Both the position numbers and the translations under genes were made by a program. This document shows positions 47,101 to 54,850 of a stretch of 64,000 nucleotides of DNA, piece by piece (within the stretch, counting starts at the first letter, position 1; each line of letters starts with the position of its first letter). Source of the DNA: Sideroxyarcus emersonii (GTDB taxonomy: Bacteria > Pseudomonadota > Gammaproteobacteria > Burkholderiales > Gallionellaceae); the NCBI RefSeq assembly GCF_021654335.1, contig NZ_AP023423.1, positions 2,293,001-2,357,000 on the forward strand, given 5' to 3'. A model generated the notes under the pieces. The model saw nothing but the letters and a program-made list of their open reading frames with translations, was not told the DNA's origin and ran no database searches.

Positions 47101-47837
47101 ACCAGCCCGACCATCTTGCCCGCGCCATCCACCAGGGCCAGATGACGCACTTTCCTCGCCAGCATCTGTTCGGCCGCCTGGTTGATGGTGGCATCGCCGG
47201 GAATGGTCAGCACCGGCGACGTCATCACTTCCGCCAGCGGAACGGAGACACGCTCCGGCCCGCTTGAATACAAACGCACCACATCCCGCTCGGTGACGAT
47301 GCCGACTGGCTTCTCCTCGTCCACCACCACCACGCAACTGGCGCGCTGCCCCTGCATCAGGTTGAGCGCCTGCATCAGGCTGCTATGCGGCGGCAGGCTG
47401 GGAACGGCCCGCTGCGCCACGGAGATGAGCTGGCGCCGCCCGGCCAGCAGGGTCAGATTCAGATGCAAGCGGAAATCGGTTTCGCTGACCACGCCGGCGA
47501 CGACACCGTCGCCGTCCACCAGCACCAGGTGGCGTATCCCTTCGCGCATGCAAACTTGATAGGCATCCAGGCAATCCATGGCAACCGGGACCACCACCAC
47601 CGGTGCAGACATGCTAGTGCGCAACGGGGTTTCGGGCGGGGAAGCCGCACGCATCGCGTGCAGGATGTTGCGTTCGGTGACAATGCCCAGCGGAACGTTC
47701 TCCGCATCCGTCACCACGATGGAAGAGAAGCGGCGCTGCGCCATGATGCGTGCCGCCTCGCCGATGGTCGCATCGGCGGTAAGACAGGTGACATCGCGCG
47801 TGGCGATGTCGATCAATTGTTGCCGTATATCCATCAT
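44169..47837 (-). CDS. CBS-PAS-GGDEF-EAL cyclic-di-GMP signalling protein
   Basis: A 1222-residue cytoplasmic protein with no membrane segment. Order: two CBS pairs (about 5-255), four PAS domains (about 265-790, for example IPDLVWLKDKQGVYLACNRRF and VNPAFTRITGYSREEVLGRNP), a GGDEF domain (795-955) and an EAL domain (975-1215). The cyclase motif is intact, RLGGDEFVVLF, with an inhibitory I-site RAGD five residues before it. The phosphodiesterase motif GVEALVRWHHPEHG is also intact. CBS domains usually sense adenine nucleotides. The Crp/Fnr gene lies just upstream on the same strand. Confidence 0.92.
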   Translation of the reverse strand: MMDIRQQLIDIATRDVTCLTADATIGEAARIMAQRRFSSIVVTDAENVPLGIVTERNILHAMRAASPPETPLRTSMSAPVVVVPVAMDCLDAYQVCMREGIRHLVLVDGDGVVAGVVSETDFRLHLNLTLLAGRRQLISVAQRAVPSLPPHSSLMQALNLMQGQRASCVVVVDEEKPVGIVTERDVVRLYSSGPERVSVPLAEVMTSPVLTIPGDATINQAAEQMLARKVRHLALVDGAGKMVGLVSEHDLTQTMATGLLDEKHEVDEMFLRTFIDTIPDLVWLKDKQGVYLACNRRFEQLYGAKERDIVGKTDFDFVDSQLADCFRKHDLKAMSEERHSINEEWLTFATDGYRGLFETIKTPMHDSQGQLIGVLGVSRDITRRKHTAQQLEDYRRRLEGLVAEESTKFRALVEQSLVGIYIIQDGLFRYVNPGLVGMFGYDSAEELVDVFPAIQLVKAEDRARVEENIRRRFAAEVDATRYSFTAYKRDGSEIIVDSHGRLIEYQGRPAIIGTLVDVTELRRSKEELTRLVEQKSASLRQSEELLRTLIEAIPDPIRFKDGTGRWLEYNQSALQTFGLTAVDCRGKTDRQLAEIAQPGYREALLRCHQSDEAAWQAEGVLRLEEMVPVPGGGELNLDVIKKPLFGAEGGRKGLVIVGRDITELKRAEAELRIIASVFGNSQEAITITDADNAIIDVNPAFTRITGYSREEVLGRNPRILSSGRQDDSFYAAMWKALNENKAWRGEIWNRRKNGEIYAELLSISVICDDAGKVQRHVAVFSDVTYFKEHEAELSRIANYDALTGIPNRRLLADRLSQAIAHAQRNGKMLAVCYIDLDGFKDVNDRYGHEIGDRLLVDITRRLQEVLRAGDTLARLGGDEFVVLFNDLSLESECFQVLERIVQTIARPMLLGEHQIAVSASIGVTFYPADDESGDSLLRHADQAMYVAKQSGKNRFHLYDTIHDQRVHSLHEARRRISQGLEAGEFELYYQPRLELATGRITGVEALVRWHHPEHGLLHPAAFLPNIEHAEQEVGLGNWVIDTALAQLQAWEQAGVAMEVSVNVSIRHLQSPDFVAELQRKLAQYPAMAHGRLQIEISETLALEDIAQSAALIDACRDLGVSFALDDFGAGYSSLMHLRKLGAGTLKISQSFVQDMASNEGDRAIVQGAIALANTFGRKTVAKGIEDPRLIQVLAGMGCGYVQGYGLAHPMTAAEFLDWYRKR

Positions 47838-47884
47838 GTATCACTCACACGACAAGCTTCAGTTGCAGCGGGCGACCGGACGCG

Positions 47885-48637
47885 TTACTGCGCGACGCCC
47901 AGCAGCCGGGTGAATTCCTCCCGCACCACGCCGTAACATTCACAACAGAGTTTTTCCAGTTGGGGACGATCCAGCATCTTGATATGCCCCCGGTTGTATT
48001 CGATCAGCCCCTGGTCGCGCAACTCGCCCGCCACTTCGGTGATGGTCTCGCGGCGTACCCCCAGCATGTTGGCGATGGCCTCATGTGTCAGCCGGAAATC
48101 GTCGGACAGCGACTTGTCGTTGATCAACAGCAGGTGCTGGCAGAACTGGTTCAGCAGAGAATGATGCTTGCCGCACACCACCGCTTGCGCCACCTGGGTC
48201 AGCGACGCCTGCGCGTACAGCAACAGGATGTGCTGCAGGCTGGGCAGGCGTTTGCCCATCTCTTCCAGCGTATCCGCCGCCACCTGGAACACATGGCCGG
48301 ACGTCTCCACGGTGGTCCAGTAGGGCATCGCCGCACCGCCCAGTGCCTGGGCGATGCTGAACATGCCTTCGTTGCCGATCACGGCGACTCCTGCCGTCTC
48401 GCCGCTTTCCAGCCGGTAGAGCAGCGAAATCGCGCTATCGATGGGGAAATACACATGGTCCAGGCATTCGCCCGGTTCGGCAAGCTGCTCGCCCGCTTTT
48501 AGATGGATGACCTGCAGGTGGGGAAGCAATGATTCGAGTTCCTGTGGCGGCAGCGCAGCCAACAGCCGGTTCTGGTTCGGGTCATGGTGATGCGGCATCT
48601 GTGTCCCTGTATTTTCTGACTTGCGCTCTGCGCTCAT
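47885..48637 (-). CDS. Crp/Fnr-family transcriptional regulator
   Basis: A 250-residue DNA-binding regulator: cyclic-nucleotide-binding-like beta roll (residues 25-130, with LKAGEQLAEPGECLDHVYFPIDS) and a C-terminal winged helix with LTHEAIANMLGVRRETITEVAGELRD. No N-terminal Fnr-type cysteine cluster is present; three cysteines lie at the C-terminus (LCCECYG). The effector is therefore unclear. An ATG at 48598 gives a shorter alternative. It probably regulates or is co-expressed with the GGDEF-EAL gene 47 bases downstream. Confidence 0.85.
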   Translation of the reverse strand: MSAERKSENTGTQMPHHHDPNQNRLLAALPPQELESLLPHLQVIHLKAGEQLAEPGECLDHVYFPIDSAISLLYRLESGETAGVAVIGNEGMFSIAQALGGAAMPYWTTVETSGHVFQVAADTLEEMGKRLPSLQHILLLYAQASLTQVAQAVVCGKHHSLLNQFCQHLLLINDKSLSDDFRLTHEAIANMLGVRRETITEVAGELRDQGLIEYNRGHIKMLDRPQLEKLCCECYGVVREEFTRLLGVAQ

Positions 48638-48826
48638 CGAAGCACTGTTTCAGATGACCACCTAAAACCTTGATCGAGAGCCCATTGGCACAGTTCGCGC
48701 CTATGGAGAAACGCGGGCTCCCTTAAAACCCGTCGGGTCGCAAGACTAGCAAGGCCGGCCCGACATAGTCTGTACGGTAGCACACACAAGTTCAAACGGC
48801 GCAGATTAACAGAGCAAAAAACAGGG

Positions 48827-51800
48827 TTATGCGTACACGACTTGCACATTCTTCGCGCCGCATACCGACCGCAGCCCGTCGAGCAACTCGTCCGGCAAGG
48901 TGACCTGCCAGGCATCCCCCAGGCGCAGCGGAGCGGCGCCGATAAGGTTGCGGTAATTGATCTGCACCGGACACTGGCCGCCGCAGTAGGGTTTGAGTAT
49001 CTCCGCCAGCTGCGGCACGCGCACCTTGTCGTCGATGGAACAGAAGATGTCCAGGCGCTTGGCAAAGGCCGCACGCGCGGAAGCGAAATCGTAGAGCTCG
49101 TCCGCAGTGATGCGCATGCCGCCAGAATAGGCATCGATTTCCGCCTTGCCGTTCACCACCAGCAGTTCGTCGTCGCGGATCCAGGCGCGGTTGGCATCGA
49201 ACAGCTCGCTGAACACCACCACCTCCAGCGCGGCGCTGCCGTCGTCCAGCGTCAGCACCGCCATCTTGCCGCGCCGCGTCTGCAGGATGCGCACGCCGCT
49301 GACCATGCCCGCCAGCACCAGCGACTTGGCGTTGTTGCGCCGCCCGCCGCCGTTGCCGTAGCCGCCGCCGTTGCCGCCGGCCGGCGCGACGATATCCGGC
49401 GTGATGTCCGCCAGCTTGTGCTTGACGAAGTGCGACAGCTCGGCGGCGAACTCCTGATACGGGTGTCCGCTCAGGTAGAAGCCCAGCGCGGTCTTCTCCT
49501 GTGCCAGTTGCTCGCGCATCTTCCAGCGTGGCACGTCCGCCATCTGCACCGGCATGTCGACGCTCTCGTCGTCGCCGAACAGGCTGTTCTGGTTGGCCGC
49601 GCGCGCGTGCTGTTCGGCGCTGCCCAGCGCCGCATCCAGCGAGGCGAGCAACTGGTAGCGGTGATCGTTGATGCCGTCGAACGCGCCGGCGCGGATCAGC
49701 GCCTCGATGGCACGGCGGTTGACGATGCGTTTGTCCACGCGGCGGCAGAAGTCGAACAGATCCTTGAATGGTCCCGCCGCGCGCCCCGCCACGATGTTCT
49801 CCACCGCCGCCTCGCCGGTGCCCTTGACCGCACCGAGGCCGTAGGCGATGGTCTTCTCGTCCACCGGGGTGAAGCGGAACAGAGAACTGTTGATGTCGGG
49901 CGGCAGGATGCCCAGTCCCTGCTGCAGCGCGTCCTGATAGAAGAAACTGACCTTGTCGGTGTTGACCATTTCCGAGGTCATGGTCGAGGCCATGAATGCG
50001 GCGGGGAAATGGCACTTGAGGTAGGCCGTCTGGTAGGCGACCAGCGAATAGGCTGCCGCGTGCGACTTGTTGAAGCCGTAACCGGCAAACTTCTCCATCG
50101 TGTCGAAGATCTCGTTCGCCTTCTTCTCCTCGATGCCGTTCTTTGCCGCACCGGCCACGAAGATGCTGCGCTGCTCCGCCATCTCCTCGGCCTTCTTCTT
50201 GCCCATCGCGCGGCGCAGCATGTCGGCGCCGCCCAGCGTATAGCCGGCCACCACTTGGGCTGACTGCATCACCTGCTCCTGGTACACCATGATGCCGTAG
50301 GTGTTGCCGACCACTTTCTCCAGCAGCGGATGCGGCAGCACCACCTGCTCGCGCCCGTGCTTGCGGTTGATGTAATCGGGGATGAAATCCATCGGGCCCG
50401 GCCGGTACAGCGCGTTCAACGCGATCAGGTCTTCCAGGCAATCCGGCTTCGCCTTCACCAGCGTGTCCTTCATGCCGCGCGACTCAAACTGGAACACGGC
50501 AGTGGTGTTCGCGGTCTTGAAGATCCTGTCGTAGGTCGGCTTGTCGTCGAGCGGGATCGTGTCGATATTGAAGGACTGCGTCCCCTCGATGCCGGATCCC
50601 TTGATGTAACGCACCGCCCAGTCGATGATGGTCAGCGTGCGCAGACCGAGAAAGTCGAACTTCACCAGACCGACCGCTTCCACATCGTCCTTGTCGAACT
50701 GGCTGACCGTGCTCTCGCTGCCTTCCGCGCAATACAGCGGACAGAAGTCGGTCAGCTTGCCCGGCGCGATCAGCACCCCCCCGGCATGCATGCCGACGTT
50801 GCGGGTCAGGTCTTCCAGCCGTTCGCCCAGCTCCATCAGCTCTTCCACGCCTTCTTCGCTGGCGATGACGGCGTTGAACTCGGGTTCCATCTCGCGCGCC
50901 TTCCGCAGCGACACCGGCTTCACGCCTTCCACCGGCACCAGCTTGGAGAGCCTGTCGCACAGGCCGTAGGGGAAATCGAGCACGCGGCCGACGTCGCGGA
51001 TCACGCCCTTGGACGCCATGGTGCCGAAAGTGGCGATCTGCGACACGCACGCTTCGCCGTAATGATGGCGTACATACTGGATCACCAGTTCGCGCCCGTC
51101 CTGGCAGAAGTCCACGTCGAAGTCGGGCATGGACACCCGCTCGGGATTCAGGAAGCGCTCGAACAGCAGTTCGTAGCGCAGCGGATCGAGATCGGTGATG
51201 CCGAGCGAATACGCCACCAGCGAACCGGCACCGGAACCGCGCCCCGGTCCCACCGGCACGCCGTTGGGGAATCTCGCGTCGCGGAAGGATTTCGCCCAGC
51301 GGATGAAGTCGGCCACGATCAGGAAGTAGCCGGGGAACTTCATGTTGATGATGGTGTTGACCTCGAAATCCAGCCGCGCCTGGTATTCCGGCATCTTCGC
51401 CGCGCGCTGCGCCTCGTCCGGATACAACTGCAGCATGCGCTGCTCCAGGCCGCGCTGCGATTCGCTGCGCAGGAAATCGTCCAGCGATTCGCCGTTGGGG
51501 GTGGGGAAGTCCGGCAGGTGCGGCTTGCCCAGCTTGAGTGTAAGGTTGCAGCGCCTGGCGATCTCCACGCTGTTCTGCAGCGCCTCGGGCAGGTCGGCGA
51601 ACAGCGTCGCCATCTCGGCTTGGGTCTTGAAGTATTGCTGTGCGGTGAATTGCTTCACGCGGCGCTTGTCGTTCAGCACGTAGCCCTCGGCAATGCACAC
51701 GCGCGCCTCGTGCGCCTTGAAGTCGTCAATGCTGAGGAATTGCACCGGATGGGTGGCGACCACCGGCAGCGCCAGTTCCGCCGCCAGTTTGACCGTATCG

Positions 51801-52345
51801 CGCAGGTGCAGTTCTTCGCGCGGCGCGCCGTAGCGCTGCACTTCGAGATAGAAGCGGTTGGGGAACAAGCCGGCGTATTCCTGCGCGATCACCTTCGCGC
51901 CTGCCGCACTGCCGTTCAGCAGGGTCACTCCCACTTCGCCGAGATGCGCGCCGGACAGCGCGATCAGCCCGTCCGTCCCGTCGCGCAGCCATTGCCTGCG
52001 GATCTCTGGACGGCCGCGATACTGGTTCTCGAGGTAGGCGCGCGTGATCAGGTCGCACAGGCGCAGGTAGCCGGCATGCGACTGGCACAGCAGCAGCAGC
52101 CGGAACGGCTGCTCGCGCACCGCATCGTTGGTCACAAACACATCGCAGCCGACGACCGGCTTGATACCGGCGCCGCGCGCCTCCTTGTAGAACTTCACCA
52201 GCCCGAACACATTGGACAGGTCGGTGAGCGCCAGCGCGGGCATCGTGTCCGCCTTGGCGGCAGCGACCGCCTCGCCCACGCGCACGATGCCGTCGGCGAT
52301 GGAATATTCGCTATGCAGACGAAGGTGGACGAAGGAGGGTTGCAT
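48827..52345 (-). CDS. dnaE: DNA polymerase III alpha subunit
   Basis: Replicative polymerase catalytic subunit, 1172 residues. N-terminal PHP domain starts FVHLRLHSEYSIADGIV. The polymerase active site includes GPGRGSGAGSLVAYSLGITD and the paired aspartates in MPDFDVDFCQDGR. Then come the tandem helix-hairpin-helix region, the OB domain (KSLVLAGMVSGVRILQTRRGK) and a C-terminal tau-binding part. Length and order are those of housekeeping DnaE1. A single gene with no visible partner. Confidence 0.97.
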   Translation of the reverse strand: MQPSFVHLRLHSEYSIADGIVRVGEAVAAAKADTMPALALTDLSNVFGLVKFYKEARGAGIKPVVGCDVFVTNDAVREQPFRLLLLCQSHAGYLRLCDLITRAYLENQYRGRPEIRRQWLRDGTDGLIALSGAHLGEVGVTLLNGSAAGAKVIAQEYAGLFPNRFYLEVQRYGAPREELHLRDTVKLAAELALPVVATHPVQFLSIDDFKAHEARVCIAEGYVLNDKRRVKQFTAQQYFKTQAEMATLFADLPEALQNSVEIARRCNLTLKLGKPHLPDFPTPNGESLDDFLRSESQRGLEQRMLQLYPDEAQRAAKMPEYQARLDFEVNTIINMKFPGYFLIVADFIRWAKSFRDARFPNGVPVGPGRGSGAGSLVAYSLGITDLDPLRYELLFERFLNPERVSMPDFDVDFCQDGRELVIQYVRHHYGEACVSQIATFGTMASKGVIRDVGRVLDFPYGLCDRLSKLVPVEGVKPVSLRKAREMEPEFNAVIASEEGVEELMELGERLEDLTRNVGMHAGGVLIAPGKLTDFCPLYCAEGSESTVSQFDKDDVEAVGLVKFDFLGLRTLTIIDWAVRYIKGSGIEGTQSFNIDTIPLDDKPTYDRIFKTANTTAVFQFESRGMKDTLVKAKPDCLEDLIALNALYRPGPMDFIPDYINRKHGREQVVLPHPLLEKVVGNTYGIMVYQEQVMQSAQVVAGYTLGGADMLRRAMGKKKAEEMAEQRSIFVAGAAKNGIEEKKANEIFDTMEKFAGYGFNKSHAAAYSLVAYQTAYLKCHFPAAFMASTMTSEMVNTDKVSFFYQDALQQGLGILPPDINSSLFRFTPVDEKTIAYGLGAVKGTGEAAVENIVAGRAAGPFKDLFDFCRRVDKRIVNRRAIEALIRAGAFDGINDHRYQLLASLDAALGSAEQHARAANQNSLFGDDESVDMPVQMADVPRWKMREQLAQEKTALGFYLSGHPYQEFAAELSHFVKHKLADITPDIVAPAGGNGGGYGNGGGRRNNAKSLVLAGMVSGVRILQTRRGKMAVLTLDDGSAALEVVVFSELFDANRAWIRDDELLVVNGKAEIDAYSGGMRITADELYDFASARAAFAKRLDIFCSIDDKVRVPQLAEILKPYCGGQCPVQINYRNLIGAAPLRLGDAWQVTLPDELLDGLRSVCGAKNVQVVYA

Positions 52346-52656
52346 GACGCTCGTGAAAAAAATCTCGGCGGAATTTTACCACCGCAGATATGCGCCCCCG
52401 GAAAAGAAATTGCCGTCTCGATTATAAATATTGATTTTATCGAACGCCGCACAGCCATAGACCCGCGCACCAGGCATGGGCACGCAACGCTTGCGCAGCG
52501 GCCCTCTGCGGGTGGGCGCAAAAATATTGTTGCGGCCGGCATGCCCCTGCCGGCGATTATTGGCTACACTGCCCGCCCTGAGATCGGGCTCCGCGGCGAC
52601 GGGCATGCCGCCACCGGAAGTACAAGCCGGATCGATATCATCCAAGGAGGAAAAGC
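52346..52656. other. Divergent region between dnaE and the cytochrome gene
   Basis: About 310 bases. An AT-rich patch (ATTATAAATATTGATTTTAT, 52421-52440) lies near the dnaE side and could hold its promoter. The right end has AAGGAGGAAAAGC just ahead of the cytochrome ATG. No other gene or RNA seen. Confidence 0.45.
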
Positions 52657-53073
52657 ATGAAGCGGGTCGCAGTGTTGTTGCTGGCGCTGGAGGTCAATCT
52701 GGCGCACGCGGAAGCAGGCAGGTTATCGGTTCCCAACAATGCAACCTGGAAACAGGAATGCGGCAGCTGCCATATCCCCTACCCTCCGCAACTGCTGTCG
52801 GCCGAGAACTGGCAACGCCTGATGGGCAGCCTGGACAGGCACTTCGGCGTGAACGCGACCCTCGATGCCGGCGACAACCGCAAGATCCTCAACTTCCTCG
52901 AGCACAACGCAGGCAGCGGCGCACGCTACAGTGCGGACAGCCTGCGCATCAGCGACACGCCCTGGTTCAAGCACGAGCATCACGTCATCTCCGACAAGGA
53001 ATGGATCAACCCGGAAGTGCGCAGCCGCTCCAACTGCTCGGCCTGCCACGGCAAGGTGATACTCGGCGACTGA
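52657..53073 (+). CDS. Periplasmic diheme cytochrome c (DHC family)
   Basis: A 138-residue protein with signal peptide MKRVAVLLLALEVNLAHAEA and two haem-binding motifs, CGSCH (about residues 35-39) and CSACH (near 129-133). DHC-type cytochromes are low-potential diheme carriers that in phototrophs associate with SHP or membrane cytochrome b. Strong ribosome site AAGGAGG. It converges with a two-helix membrane protein gene on the other strand. Confidence 0.88.
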   Translation: MKRVAVLLLALEVNLAHAEAGRLSVPNNATWKQECGSCHIPYPPQLLSAENWQRLMGSLDRHFGVNATLDAGDNRKILNFLEHNAGSGARYSADSLRISDTPWFKHEHHVISDKEWINPEVRSRSNCSACHGKVILGD

Positions 53074-53092
53074 GCCGCCGCTGCTAGAAACG

Positions 53093-53395
53093 TCAGCCGG
53101 TCACCGTCATGAATGCATGGCGCATCTGCCGCATGACGGAGATCGAGAAATGCGGATCGACCTGGTCCAGCGCCATCACCACCAGATAGCCGACAATCAC
53201 CGGCTGTACTAGGAAGAAAGCGCAGATCGCGAAGATGCCGAACGAGAACCTGAACCAGCATCCCGAGCGATAGAAATGCGCGAGGCGCGCCCGGATGTTC
53301 ACCACCCGCTTGCGCATGAAGACGATCTCGCTGACCATCAGGAAGAACGCCAGGACCATGCCTGCCATCACCGCGATATACAGCTCTGTGCTCAT
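53093..53395 (-). CDS. Two-helix membrane protein of unknown function
   Basis: A 100-residue protein with two hydrophobic segments (about 5-27 and 52-77: FGIFAICAFFLVQPVIVGYLVV) joined by a basic loop (RKRVVNIRARLAHFYRSG). Starts at 53395. No family recognised. It lies 20 bases from the cytochrome gene, tail to tail. Confidence 0.55.
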   Translation of the reverse strand: MSTELYIAVMAGMVLAFFLMVSEIVFMRKRVVNIRARLAHFYRSGCWFRFSFGIFAICAFFLVQPVIVGYLVVMALDQVDPHFSISVMRQMRHAFMTVTG

Positions 53396-53538
53396 CGCCC
53401 GCTTTCTGTTTTAATGATCGGATCGTCGTTTGCCGCAGTGCGATAGCGTTCCCGCACTGTGCATACGGAATTGTGCGCCTGATCGCCCAAAAAACGAACC
53501 CCTCGAAACTTGACCCTCTGCCGCTGAAATATCGATCG

Positions 53539-54435
53539 ATGTCCTCTTCCCTGAATCGCTGGCTGCCCGCAATCGCCCTCGCCGTCCTCTCCCTGACCTG
53601 GGGATACACCTGGGTGCTGGCCAAGCAGGCCCTGACTTACGCCCCGCCGTTCGCCTTCGCGGCGGAACGCTGCGTTGGTGCGGCACTGGCATTGATCGTC
53701 GTGCTCAAGCTCACCGGTCGCAAGCTCAGGCTGGATGCCCCGTGGCCGACCCTGGCCATCGCCATGGCGCAGGTAACCGGCTTCATGCTGTTCCAGACCT
53801 GGGCCCTGGTCGAAGGCGGCCCCGGCAAGACGGCAGTACTGATCTTCACCATGCCGATCTGGACGCTGTTGCTGGCCTGGCCGATCCTCGGGGAGCGCAT
53901 CGTCGGCAAGCAATGGCTGGCTGCCTTGAGCACGCTGACCGGCCTGCTGCTGATCATCGAACCGTGGGACATGCATGCCAGCCTGTTGAGCAAGTTCCTC
54001 GGCGTGATGGCCGCGCTGTGCTGGGCGACCGGGACGATCCTGGTCAAGCGCTTGCGTGCGCGGCATCAGGTCGACCTGCTCTCCCTCACCGCATGGCAGA
54101 TGATCCTGGGCGCGGTCCCGCTGCTCCTCCTGGCCGGGGTCATCCTGGAACGGGCCACGGACTGGTCGTTTTCCTTCGTGGGGATACTGGCGTTCATGTC
54201 GATCTTCAGCACCGCGATGTGCTGGTGGCTGTGGATATACATCCTCGACCGCGTGCCCGCCTGGGAGGCCAGCCTGTCGGTGCTCGGTACGCCGGTGGTG
54301 GCGATACTTTCGTCCCGCCTGATGCTGGGCGAAAGCTTCAAGCTCCTTGAGATAGCGGGGATCGTGCTGATCGGCGGCGGCCTGGCGATGCTTTCGCTGA
54401 TCAGCTGGGCCGCGAGCCGGCGCAAACGGAAATAA
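53539..54435 (+). CDS. EamA/DMT-superfamily permease
   Basis: A 298-residue inner-membrane protein with ten hydrophobic segments in two EamA repeats. The first has the family hallmark LTWGYTWVLAKQALTYAPPF, the second ATGTILVKRLRARHQVDLLSLTAWQM. Ends with a short basic tail (RRKRK). Exports or imports small metabolites; the substrate is not predictable. I chose the ATG at 53539 because the residues before it are not membrane-like. Confidence 0.85.
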   Translation: MSSSLNRWLPAIALAVLSLTWGYTWVLAKQALTYAPPFAFAAERCVGAALALIVVLKLTGRKLRLDAPWPTLAIAMAQVTGFMLFQTWALVEGGPGKTAVLIFTMPIWTLLLAWPILGERIVGKQWLAALSTLTGLLLIIEPWDMHASLLSKFLGVMAALCWATGTILVKRLRARHQVDLLSLTAWQMILGAVPLLLLAGVILERATDWSFSFVGILAFMSIFSTAMCWWLWIYILDRVPAWEASLSVLGTPVVAILSSRLMLGESFKLLEIAGIVLIGGGLAMLSLISWAASRRKRK

Positions 54436-54481
54436 CTGCGGGGAAACGCGGGAACAAACGCGGCAGCAGCTTGCCACAGGC

Positions 54482-54515
54482 AAAAAAATGCCCCCGAGCC
54501 TTGCGGATCGGGGGC
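54482..54515 (-). terminator. Intrinsic terminator of the candidate small RNA
   Basis: Perfect 8-bp stem GCCCCCGA/TCGGGGGC, with two more G-C pairs near the loop, followed on the minus strand by TTTTTTT. No annotated minus-strand gene ends here, so it implies an unannotated transcript. Confidence 0.75.
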
Positions 54516-54625
54516 GAGTATCTTAACAAAGGGGAAGTTAAGATCGCGCGCTCAGGGAGGAGAAACGCGGGGCAACTTGCGTCACCCGGAGAATAAGATA
54601 AGGAAACACTTAAATAGTTCCTTCG
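54482..54625 (-). ncRNA. Candidate small RNA with two C-rich loops
   Basis: Minus-strand region in a 415-base gap, opposite to both flanking genes. From 5' to 3': an AT-rich promoter-like stretch (TATATAAAA at about 54636-54644), then a hairpin of paired CGCG arms (54547-54550/54566-54569) exposing CTCCTCCC, a 7-bp hairpin TCTTAAC/GTTAAGA exposing TTCCCCTTT, and a strong intrinsic terminator. C-rich loops of this kind pair with Shine-Dalgarno sequences in known bacterial small RNAs (CcsR and sX13 types). The 5' end is estimated. Confidence 0.45.
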
Positions 54626-54850
54626 GCGCGAAAAGATTTTATATATCGTTAATAATTAAACAGTTGTATTTTCAACCCCATCCGACGCCGGCTTGCCAAC
54701 GCGCCTTCCTGCCACAGTTCCAGCCCCGCCCCCGTCACAAAACGAAGCTCGCGACGACAGTCTGCTGTCGTCCCTCTGGGGTTCCATCCGGTAAGATAGA
54801 ACCCTGAGCGGCAACCCGTCACCCGCAATAAATCACCAACCGATTGAATA

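Noticed and set aside
54577..54807. A 76-codon plus-strand ORF upstream of parE
   Set aside because: It has no ribosome site or domain, and overlaps the structured region of the candidate small RNA.
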